Below, piece by piece: positions 20,191 to 30,136 of a DNA stretch of 64,000 nt. Numbering within the stretch: position 1 is the stretch's first letter; each line of letters opens with the position of its first letter. The position numbers and the translations under genes are program-made. The stretch comes from Stenogyne calaminthoides (Eukaryota; Streptophyta; Magnoliopsida; Lamiales; Lamiaceae), in assembly GCA_037126765.1 (NCBI GenBank), contig JBBCBC010000026.1, positions 5,920,037-5,984,036 on the forward strand, read 5' to 3'. The notes under the pieces were generated by a model. That model was not told the origin of the DNA, did no database searches, and saw only the letters and a program-made list of their open reading frames with translations.

Positions 20191-22181
20191 TATACCCCTT
20201 AACATCGTTTCCATAGCTCACATAACTCCTTTTTTCGCCCTTGGCTCCAATTTACCCTCATTACATGATAATAAACAGTAATCCTAAAAGTTCTCAAATT
20301 AGAGTAATAGCACATTTTAAGACCACACCTCATTGGGTGTTTTGAGGTTGATACATGTTGTGAAGTCCACGATTTATCAGCGTCTGCCCAAAATCTTCGG
20401 GCTAATCCAGCAGTGGGGAGCATGCATCAGGCTATATCCAGAAGTGTCTGATTCATGCGTTCTGCTACACCATTCTGTTGTGGTATATCCCGTACATTAT
20501 ATTGTCTTTAAGATCCTTTCATTCCTGAAGAACTCATTGAAATCAGAAGAACATAATTCCAGACCATTATCAACTCGCAGCCTTTTGATTTTCTTCCTTG
20601 TTTGATTTTCTACCAACGCCTTCAATTGCTTGAAACTCTTGAAAGCTTCACTTTTATGCTTCATCATAATTACCCAAGTCATTTTTGAGTAGTCATCAAT
20701 CATAGACACAAAGTATCTATTGCCTCCTAGAGATTCAACACGAGAAGGACCCCAACAATTAGAATGGATGTTATCAAGTGTCTTTTATTCTATGAATTTC
20801 CTTGGGAAACTTGTTGCGGTAAAGCTTCCCAAAAACACAATGCTCACAGAAACCAAGACCAGTGACCTTATGGCCACCAAGAAAATCCTTTTTCGACATA
20901 ATTTGCATCCCCCTTTCACCCATGTGACCAAGTCTCATGTGCCATAACTTAGTCAAGTCGTCTTTGTGAACTTCCGATGATGCAATAACAACAGAGTCAG
21001 ATAACGGTGAACATTGCATAAAGTACAAAGTTCCTCGCTGCACACCTTTCAGAACCACATTAGAACCCTTGCAGACATACATAACTCCACCTTCACCTCT
21101 TAAATTAAAATCCTTGCGGTCTAGAATACTATGTTATATCAGATTCTTCGTTATTTGTGTAACATGTATAATATCGTTTAATGTGCAAATTTTACCATCA
21201 TGTGTCCGTAATTGAATTGAGCATATTCCAACCGCCTTGCAAATGGAACCGTTGGCCACATAAATATTGTCTCCATCCACTTGCTCGTATCTTTTAAACC
21301 ACTATCTGCACGGACACATATGATAAGATGCCCAAAATCGAGAACCTACACATCAGTATGATGTGTTTGTCCTTAGAGTTGGTATCATCTCCTTCAGCAA
21401 CAACAATAGTACTTGTTTTGTCTTCTAATTTCTTCTTTTTTCGGACAGTCATTTTTGCAATTACCTGCCTCTTTACAGTAGTTAAGTGTATCGTTTGGTT
21501 TAGGACCCTTAGGCGCAGACTTCTTGAATTTCTTCTTCCCCAATTTTTTAGGTCCCTACTCCCACTACTTATTAATCCAGCAGTCTGATTTTCTGAACTT
21601 TAACCACTTGCCTTATGTCGTAGCGCGCTAGTACGTAGAGATGATCTAACCTCTTCCAGAGACACAATGTCTTTGCTAATAATGAAAGACTACGCAAAAT
21701 TCTCATACAAAAAGGTAGAGAAACCAACAAAATTAAAGCAACGTCCTCATCATCAACTTTAACATCAATATTATGAAATTCTAGTAGAATTGCATTTAAT
21801 TGATCCAGATGTTCACGAAGTGGCTAACCTTTATGCATACTCAAACTGAATAAATATTGTTTCAACAACAACTAATTATTGGTTAATGACTTCGTCATAT
21901 ACAAACCCTCCAACTTCAACCATAGACCAACTGCAGTTTACTCATCTGCGACTTTGGTAATGATGTCATCAGTGAAATATAACATAATTGATGAGTGTGC
22001 CTTCTCCTCTAGAGTGGTCATCAACGATGCCCATAGTCCTTGTTGTTTCAACAAGGCACGCATCTCAATCTACCATAAGCTGAAACTGTTCTTCCCTGTG
22101 AATTTATCGATTTTCACTTTTATCCTACCCGCACCTTTCTCGTCAAATTGCGAAAACCCCAACAAGGCTCGATATACCGTT
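20191..22181 (-). pseudogene. Copia remnant B: gag, pre-integrase and integrase, no RT
   Basis: Minus strand, 5' end at the right. The region contains gag of the UBN2 type (about 22160-21600), a GAG_pre-integrase domain at 21082-20774 (LWHMRLGHMGERGMQ, FCEHCVFGK), integrase core pieces at 20709-20497 (IDDYSKMTWV, LRVDNGLE) and an integrase C-terminal piece to 20199. All are broken by stops and frameshifts. RT and RNase H are absent, and the break point near 20191 is the same in remnants C and D. Next to the LTR, agg.ctcgata.accg (read on the minus strand as a variant of the initiator-tRNA primer site) lies at about 22165-22180. Confidence 0.82.
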
Positions 22182-22330
22182 TGTTATAATTGATGCGAGA
22201 ATGATATAAAAACGATAAATAAATCGACACAAAAAAAATTTTACGTGGTTCACTAATAATTTGTTAGCTACGTCCCACGAAACGAAGAGAGGGATCTCGT
22301 ATATTATTCAGAAATCCGACAACAATATAC
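22182..22330 (-). mobile_element. Copia 5' LTR fragment, remnant B
   Basis: It begins on the + strand with tgttataattgatgcgagaa and contains aaaacgataaataaatcgac and tttacgtggttcac, shared with the LTR at 35592. It is cut at about 22330, where unit 2 ubiquitin flanking sequence begins. Confidence 0.65.
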
Positions 22331-22379
22331 ATATCAAATGATAATATAAATAAAATAAAATAAAAAGATAATGAATAAT

Positions 22380-22418
22380 TTCTCCTCTCCTCTCCTCTCC
22401 TCTCCTCTCCTATATAAG
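22380..22418 (+). promoter_or_regulatory. Ubiquitin-type promoter, unit 2
   Basis: Seven repeats of tcctc lead directly into TATATAAG at 22411-22418. A leader region follows, then a possible intron: donor aagtaagc with GT at 22558, acceptor atatgcag at 22930 next to the start codon. This exon-intron plan is that of plant polyubiquitin 5' UTRs. It drives only a broken frame here. Confidence 0.62.
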
Positions 22419-22924
22419 CAACCTCTTGCACTACCTTTTCCCTCACCTCACACTTACACCATCATCGGACTCTAATTTTGGCAGTTGTCTCTTTTCCTAC
22501 TGTAACTATGTTTAGTTTTGGCCTTTTAATTCCTCTCTTTCCAGTTCCTCAAATGAAGTAAGCTTATCGCTTTTCCAACATTATTAATTTTAACTGCTAT
22601 GTTCCGGTTTAATTTCTAAAAAGCATTTTGATTGGTATTTATGGTATTAAATGCAACAATTAGTGTATATTCTCCATTTATATGTTTTGGTTTCTAATTA
22701 TACAACAATGACTTAGTTACGTTAATAAACATTTCAATTTGTTTCACATGTTGGTCGATAATATGTATGCCTTTTTTCTTCTTGCATGTAGTTTGTATTT
22801 TTTTTCTTCTAGCATGTAGTTTGTATGACATATGTATGTTCATCTTGGTTGATGGTGTTAGTTTTTAAATTTTATATGTGAACGAGCTTGTGTAAATTGA
22901 ATGTGTTTTTTTCTTTTTTAACAT

Positions 22925-23093
22925 ATGCAGATGGAAACGAGTCTGAAAACCATCACCTTAGAAGGGAAGGTGGGTATCCCACTGGACCAGCAGATGTAAA
23001 TCTCTACTAGGAGGATGTCATGGAAGGACTTTGTCTCCGTCATGACATCTATCCAAAAGAAGTCCACCTTTACCTTGTCATGTGTTTGTCTGA
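22925..23093 (+). pseudogene. Ubiquitin pseudogene, unit 2
   Basis: It has the same internal deletion and the same stop after the DQQM block as unit 1, so the three remnants descend from one already broken copy. Point differences from unit 1 include actagga for actggga after the stop. It ends tttgtctga. The 3' flank (tttgttgtagtcgtgtt, then taataaaac) resembles the other units. Confidence 0.75.
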
Positions 23094-23197
23094 AGTGTGT
23101 TTAATTTAATTATGGTATTTCTCTTCTTGTTTTTGTTTGTAGTCGTGTTGTTGTAACAATAACAATTGAGGAATATGGATGTTTCCTCTCAAGTTTT

Positions 23198-23734
23198 AAT
23201 AAAACAAGGTCTCAATTATACTTTTTGATAGTTTTTTTCCTGCTCTAATTGACTATACTTATTTATCTTCACACGAACTATGCTGTGAAAAGTATACAGG
23301 ATAAAAAAATTAAATAGAATAAAAGGTGTGAGCCTTCAAAAGTCGAGCAATAAGGTTTGATTAATTACCTATGAACAAGTTTTAGCAAGGACTGACTCTT
23401 TTTAAAGGTCTAACAACTTTTGAAGGGAATGAATTAGTCCCACAATTAATTGACTATAATTATTTATCTTCAATAAAACAAGGTCTCAATTATGTTTTTT
23501 ACTTCTTGATAGTTTTTTTCCTGCTCTAATTGACTATAATTATTTATCTTCACACTAACTATGCTGTGAAAAGTATACAAGATAAAAATATTAAATAGAA
23601 TAAAAGGTGTGAGCCTTCAAAAGTCGAGCAATAGGGTTTGGATTAATTACCTATGAACAAGTTTTAGCGGAGACTGACTCATTTTAAAGGTCTAACAACT
23701 TTTGAAGGGAATGAATTAGTCCCACAATTAATTG
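23198..23734. repeat. 274-bp local tandem duplication in unit 2 spacer
   Basis: 23198-23449 and 23472-23734 are near-identical, each starting aataaaacaaggtctcaatta and running through gagccttcaaaagtcgagca to cacaattaattga. Units 1 and 3 have this sequence once, so the duplication is specific to unit 2. Confidence 0.88.
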
Positions 23735-23930
23735 AACTGCTCGATTTTAGGCCTAAGTCGTCGGAAAATGACAAAAACCGAATGGTTTTTTCCTCGTGCC
23801 GGTAAATTAACATCAATTTTGGAAACTTTTTGGCTGATCATATGTTTCTGATCTATGTGGCAAAAATTTAGTCAAGATGACTTAAAAAAATTACACATCA
23901 TTTTATAAAAAAAATAAAAAATGTTTAATT

Positions 23931-25726
23931 ATAAAACGTTTGTATAGCCTAGATTCTATACCCCTCAACACCGTTTCCATAACCCACAAAAATCTTTTCT
24001 GCGCCCTTGGCTCCAGTTTACCATCATTTTACATGATAATAAACAGTACACCTAAATTCTCTCAAATTGAAGTAATCTACACACTTACCAGACCACACCT
24101 CATTGGGTCTTTCGAGGTTGATATCTGTGTGAAGTCCACGATTTATCATGTATATCCCATACCGTATGTTTTCTTGCGATCCCTTCATTCCTGCAGAACT
24201 CATCGAAATTAGAAGAATATAATTCAGACCATTATCAGCTCGCAGCCTTTTGATTTTCTTCCCTGTTTGATTTTCCATCAACGTCTTCCATTGCTTGAAA
24301 CTCTTGAAAGCCTCACTTTTATGCTTCATCATAATCACCCAAGTCATTCTTGAGTAGTCATCAATTAAAGACACGAGGTATCTATTGCCTCCTAGAAATT
24401 TAACGCGAGAAGGACCCCAACAATCAGAATGGATATTGTCAAGTGTGTCTTTTGTTCTATTAATTGACTTGAGAAACATGCTGCGATGAAGCTTCCCAAA
24501 AATACAATGCTCACATAAACCAAGACCAGTGACCTTATGGCCACCAGGAAAATCCCTTTTCGACAGAATTTGCATCCCCCTTTCACCCACGTGACCAAGT
24601 CTCATGTGCCATAATTTAGTCAAGTTTCTTTGTGAACTTCCGATGATGCAACAACAAAGAGTAAGATAACATTGAACCTTGCTTAAATTACAAAGTTTCT
24701 CGCTTCACACCCTTCAGAACAACATTAGAACCCTTGCAGACATACATAACTCCGCCTTCACCTCTGAAATTGAAATTCCTATTGTCTAGAAGACTAAGTT
24801 ATATCAGATTCTTCATCATTTGTGGAACATGCCTAACATCGTTTAATGTGCAAAATTTGCCATCATGTGTCAGTAACTGAATTGAGCATATTCCAACCGC
24901 CTTGCAAACTGAGTTGTTGACAGTGCCTCCATCGACAACTAGGATTACATCTTCCTCGGAGTTGGTATCATCTCCTTCATCAATAACAGTAGTACCAGTT
25001 TTGTCTTCTTGTTTCTTCTTCTTCTTCGGACAATCATTTTTCCAATGACATGGCTCTTTGCAGTAGTTACATATATCGTCTGGTTTAGGACCTTTAAGCA
25101 CATACTTATAGAATTTTTTCTTCCTCGATTTTTTAGGTCCCCTACTCCCACTAGTTATTAATCCAGCAGCTCTCTAGTATGCAGAGATGATCTAACGTCC
25201 TGTAGAGATATAATGTCTTTCCCAATAAAGAAAGAGTACTGCACAAAATTTTCATACGACAAAGGTAGAGAAACCAACAAAATTAGATCACCATCAAATT
25301 TAACATTAGTAGCATGCAATTCTAGAAGAATTGTATTCAATTGATCTAGATGTTCACGAAGTAGCTGACCGTTATGCTCAAACTGAACATATATTGTTTC
25401 AACAACAACTTATTGGTCAATGACATCGTCGTATACAGACTCTCCATCTTCAACCATAGACCAACTGCATTTTACTCCTATGCAACTTCAGTAATGATGT
25501 CATCTGTGAGACATAACATGATTGATGAGTGTGCCTTCTCCTCTAGAGTCACCATCTCAGCGTCTTCTAAATGCTCAATCTTTTTCGTCAACGGTTCCCT
25601 CTGTCCTTGTTGTCCTAACAAGGCACGCATCTCGATCTGCCATAAACTGAAATGTGCTTCCCCGTGAATTTTTCAATTTTCACGTTTATCCTACCCGACA
25701 TCTTTCTTGTCAAATTGCGAAAACAA
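23931..25726 (-). pseudogene. Copia remnant C: gag, zinc knuckle, protease region, integrase
   Basis: The best preserved of the four. 24623-24024 reads through the GAG_pre-integrase block (LWHMRLGHVGERGMQ), SDCWGPSR, the integrase core motif IDDYSRMTWV and RADNG. 25101-24799 carries a CCHC zinc knuckle, CNYCKEPCHWKNDC, and the end of the protease region (VRHVPQMMKNLI). Gag lies at about 25720-25158. RT and RNase H are missing at the same break as in B and D. The primer-binding site and the adjoining LTR end are deleted as in A. Confidence 0.82.
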
Positions 25727-26044
25727 TTTGTTAGCTACGTCCACGGGCAGAAGAGAGGATCTCGTATATTATTCAGAACAGAACATATATACAAATCAAA
25801 TGAGAATATAAACAATCCCTATCTGACTTGGCAAAATTAATAAGCCCAAAACCGAAATCGACTGATGTACTTGTATCAAAAACACATAGGCTTCTTAAAT
25901 CACATTAGGAAGCCCTTCACGTTTTCTCAAAAACCGCCGTGGAACAGATTAAGACTTCTTAAATAGGATTAGGAAGTCCTCTCACATTTAATACAATTCG
26001 ATGTGGGACAAAACAAAACTCCTTTATTTTAACAAATCCCAACA
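25727..26044 (-). mobile_element. Copia 5' LTR, damaged, remnant C
   Basis: It is homologous to 13660-13976 over its whole length and ends caaatcccaaca; on the minus strand this is a normal TGTTGGG LTR start. The opposite end is deleted. The sequence gaagtcctctcacatttaata is a convenient marker shared with A. Confidence 0.7.
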
Positions 26045-27190
26045 AACTTAAATGTGGCGACTGCGCATATATATGCACCTGATTCATGTGAGAGTAGTTG
26101 GTGATGTACGTGGACTCAGTCTCCTGTGAGTAGATAAAGGTTTTGTTCCCTCAACTCACTATTAGTTAATATAACATCCTGGCCATGTTTATTATTCCAA
26201 CATATATAATATTAATTGTAACTAAATTAGAACTTTATTTCCCTAAAAGATATTGGTTTGCAACTCGATCGTCAGAAGCGCATATAGTAATTAAGTAGCA
26301 CTCAAAGTCTAAAAAAATCATAATGTTATGTGTAAGAGGTTGTAAGATGGATTAATACTAAAGTGTATTTATTAAGGATAATTAATTTATATATTAAGGA
26401 TAATTAATATGTAATTAATAGATTAGATCTTGGTCATTATTGGTTATTAATATGTAATTAATAGATTAGATCTTGGTCATTATTGGTCATTAATTCTTGG
26501 TCATTATTATTGTAATTGTATCCTTATTTATAGTGGAATTCTTCCAATCACCTCATTAACGGTGATATTCTAATTATCATCACAGTATTTAAACCTATAC
26601 TTTTTTACCCGCTAATTTGTACCTAATTTTCTTTTAATTACTCAATGAATTGTACATTAATGCGCCCAAGTATAAAAATCAATTGTTTTCTCAACCACCC
26701 AACTCACTTTTAATTAAGATAACATCGAGGCATGATTACTTTTCCAAAATAATATTGTAATTAATTTGCAATGCAACTCGTCAGGAGCGTAATAGGACGT
26801 AGCACCATGACACTAAAAAAATATTTAGTCAGAAGATGGTATTCTTTGAGATAGCCTTGTATGCACCAGCGTTGATTTTATATAAATTTTATAATCCTTT
26901 CATGCAAAACTTTTGCAGTTTTCTCACTCTAATTTGACCAATGCAAAAAAAAGTCAGCAAGGATCCGAATGAGGATAGAAACAGCCCCCCTAAATTTTGG
27001 TGGAGAGTGAGGGAAGTTTACACTGAGTATGTTCTACATAAAAATTTGTTTAATAAAGGTGGCCACTTAACCAATGCTTGAAAAATGTTGAACGGCCTGG
27101 ATTTGTCTTTTGATTACCCGAGTTTATGGACAATAGTTTTCGGACTTGGAAATGTAGAACAATATATTTGATTGCCAAATTATTTGTAGA
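26045..27190. repeat. Array-unit downstream block, copy C
   Basis: Counterpart of 13977-14930 and 35763-37090. It carries a unit-specific insertion of about 230 bases at about 26360-26590 with two copies of a 44-base tandem (attaatatgtaattaataga, gatcttggtcattattggt). It ends near 27190 before the LINE fragment. Confidence 0.78.
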
Positions 27191-27239
27191 TATGTGATTT
27201 ACAATGAACACAATCAATTAAAAGAAAACCTCCGGTCTA

Positions 27240-28165
27240 AATTAATTAGTGAATTCCACGAATATGTCATGGTGACGTCTATGCTCACAGGCAGGATGAA
27301 TGGAATAACCTAGAGAACCTATTTTTAAGAGACTCACCCCCAACCCATATGCTCTCCCAAAAACTAGTATTCTTTCCATTGCCTACACTTCTTTCTAAAT
27401 TTTCCCATAACCATTTCCCCCCCTCCCCCGACACAATACTCAAAATATCCTTCCACCAACTCGACATCCTATTCCAACTACCATTAATAATAATACCCGA
27501 CTCCCCCACCTCAATATCCCCATACAAAGATCTTAAGACTTTAGCCTATAACCCTTTCCTTTCAATAAGGAATCTCCACACCTACTTGCCCAATAACACC
27601 CTATTAAAAACCCCCAAGTCTCTAACCCCAAGCCCCCCCAGAGATTTTGGTTTACACACATTCTTCCAGCACACCCAACACGTTTTAGTGTTATTCTCAC
27701 ACCCACCCTAAAGGAATTAAGCTGTAAAGAGGATAAAACACTCAAGGTAGTTTTTGGAATTTTGTTGAAGGAAAACTAGTAGATAGGTAACGACGACAGA
27801 ACTCCTTTGAGGAGAGTAATGCGACCCCCAAAAGAAATTTTTCGGTCTTTCCAAGACTTCAACTTTTTTTGAAATTTTTGCACAAGAGCAGCCCATTCAC
27901 TAGGTTTCTTGTAGCTTGCTCCAACACAGATGCCTAAATAAAAGAACGACAGTTCATCGATGACACAGCCCAGAATTTCAGCCATCTCTTGTATTCTATT
28001 ATCTTCCACGTTCATCCCTATCAAGCAACACTTGTTATAGTTAATCTTGAGGCCCGAGAGTAATTCAAAGTTTTTGAGGATTCTTTTCATTACCCAAGCA
28101 TTTTGGGGACAAACCGACCCCATGAAGATTGTGTCGTCAAACGTCTGAAAACAAAGAAAAACGTC
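27240..28165 (-). pseudogene. LINE RT fragment
   Basis: Minus strand. 28165-27776 encodes the end of an L1-like RT: a degenerate catalytic box reading FQTFDDTIFMG, then LSGLKINYNKC, YLGICVGA and GGRITLLKGVLSSLPIY. Pieces at 27745-27285 (WGGLGL, WLWENLE, NGKNTSFWESIWVGG) lead toward zf-RVT. Both ends are missing and stops separate the pieces. It is not obviously of the same family as the other two LINEs. Confidence 0.8.
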
Positions 28166-28199
28166 CCCAATATTTATAGGACAAAAACAGGACCAAATA

Positions 28200-28505
28200 T
28201 ACTCCAAAAATGACCAAATCTCACCCTAAATTTAGAAGCGATATACTCAAATAAAAGATAAAGGACAAAAAACAAAATCTACCCTAAGGAATGAAATAAA
28301 ACTGTAAATCTAAGATAATCTTGATCTCCTTGCGAATCTTACCCCAAATCTTGATGATATATCTTGCAAATCTTGGACACTATTCTTTGGTAAATATGGA
28401 ACAATCTTGCAAGAATCAAAACTGGGACAATATCTTTTCTCGCAAGGCTCATTCTCGCAAGGTTCATCGGGCACAAAATCCACGTTCACATCAGCCACCC
28501 ACCAC
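28200..28505. mobile_element. Possible chromovirus LTR relic
   Basis: Runs of cttgc words (gtaaatctaagataatcttg, atcttgcaaatcttggacac, gggacaatatctttt) resemble the 3' half of the LTRs at 38248 and 43068 and of the relic at 12689. No terminus is preserved, so this is a weak call. Confidence 0.4.
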
Positions 28506-29190
28506 ACATTTTTATTTCAAATCCAAATCTTCATTTGTAAAAGCGGATTTTGGTATATGATTTCAAATCCAATAGAATTGTACAATATAATACATCAATT
28601 TTACATTTTCTACAAACAAACTTTTTCTACACTATAAATTATCTATCTCCCATTTTTTAATTATTCTTATCTATCTAATTCAACATTTTCACTTCTCTTT
28701 CCTTACTTTTTTACTCTCACTCCTTCGTTTCTCTTCTCTTTCCTTACTTTACATACTCTCACTTATACATTACACACAATTTAAATACACAATCAATAAT
28801 TTATCAGTTATTATGTTAAATTTCATAAAAACTAGTATAGACCTGATTCATGCTATGAACCCGGGTGAAACCTGACCCATACATTACAAAGAGTGGGTCT
28901 CTTGTGCACCCAAGTGCATCGTGCATTTATACAACATAATGACCCATTTAAAAAAATATTTGACCCATTGAATATATTAGACATGTTATGTGGATACATG
29001 GGTAGGATTGGGACGAGTGCACGGATCTTAAATCCGTGCACCAGTTGCACATGAGACTTTGTCCACTACAAATGGGCCAAATATAAACCATTTTAGCCTC
29101 TCTTTTTTTCAACGCATCTTTCCCCTCTCCTCTCTTCCTTCTCTTTTTCATGGAAAATGTGTAACATGAGCGACGCGATTAAGCAGAGTG
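28490..29190. repeat. Dispersed repeat, copy 2 of 2
   Basis: Partner of 11616-12190. It contains an insertion at 28861-29060 with an internal inverted repeat (cacggatcttaaatccgtgca at about 29018). No coding function was recognised. Confidence 0.72.
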
Positions 29191-29239
29191 CAATAACATT
29201 ATGGTTTCTTAGGACTGATTTCTTGCGATTTTTGGGGTG

Positions 29240-29515
29240 AGAGTTTTTCTGAATAATAGTGAGAGTTTTTTTTAATAACAGTGATAGTTTTATAGCATAA
29301 CAATGAGATATTTATAGAATAACATTGTTAGTTTTATAGCATATATAATAGTGATAGTTTTATAGCATATATATCAGTGATAATTTTATAACATAACATT
29401 GAGAGGTTTATAGAATAACACTGATAGTTTTATAGCATAATAGTGATAGTTTTATAGAATAACAGTGATAGTTTAAATAGCATAACAGTTAGAGTTTCAT
29501 AGAATAACAGTGATG
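29240..29515. repeat. Minisatellite, about 23-28 bp unit
   Basis: About ten imperfect units built on agtgatagttttatagcata with an ataaca tail. Spacing varies by a few bases. It is followed by a GC-rich stretch (29516-29660) with loose repeats of cgcgagagcaacgcgtgacgg type. Confidence 0.8.
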
Positions 29516-29850
29516 CGTGGAATGACTGCGAGAGCAACGCGTGACGGCGGAAGAACAACTGGGATGACCGCGAGTAGCACGCGACGGTGAGAGGAGAGCT
29601 AGAACGAGAAGTGCGCGACAATGTGAGAACGTCTGCTGGGATGAGAGTGGAATGACTGAAGCGCGCTTATGAGCGTGGAATGAAATTGGGGGTGAAAATT
29701 CGGGTCAACCCATCCCTCAAAATGAGTCATATTGAATTAGGGTTCATAGTGCGAACCTGATTCACAAGAGTGTTACTCTTCAAATTTTACCTTATCAAAC
29801 AAAATAATAGTCTTGGCTACCTAAATATAATTAAAATAAAATAAAAAGAT
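29516..29850. other. Non-coding DNA before ubiquitin unit 3
   Basis: No gene. A GC-rich loosely repetitive part runs to about 29680. Sequence similar to unit 2 upstream (aaataaaataaaaagataatga) starts near 29830. Confidence 0.5.
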
Positions 29851-29861
29851 AATGAAAATTT

Positions 29862-29884
29862 TCTCCTCTCCTCTCCTATATAAG
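29862..29884 (+). promoter_or_regulatory. Ubiquitin-type promoter, unit 3
   Basis: ctcctctcctctcc followed by TATATAAG at 29877-29884. The leader-intron donor aagtaagc lies at about 30014-30021 and the acceptor atatgcag just before 32923. The intron is now about 2.9 kb because the foldback element at 30137-32588 sits in it. Confidence 0.6.
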
Positions 29885-30136
29885 CAGCTTCTTCCACTAC
29901 CCTTTCCCTCACCAGCACACTTACACTACTCTAATCTGTTCCTCCATATATCTCTTTTCCTAACTGTGACTATGTTTAGTTTGGGCTTTATTTTTCCCTT
30001 TGTTTTTCCTATGAAGTAAGCTTATCGCTTTTCCAACGTTATTAATTTTAACCGCTATGTTTCAATTTAGTATACATATATTCTGGCTTTAATTTCTTAA
30101 AAAAGCATTTTGATTCTTTCACGTCAATAAATATTG

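Noticed and set aside
29240..29515. A CRISPR-like array
   Set aside because: Units are adjacent and imperfect with no unique spacers, and the context is a plant genome.
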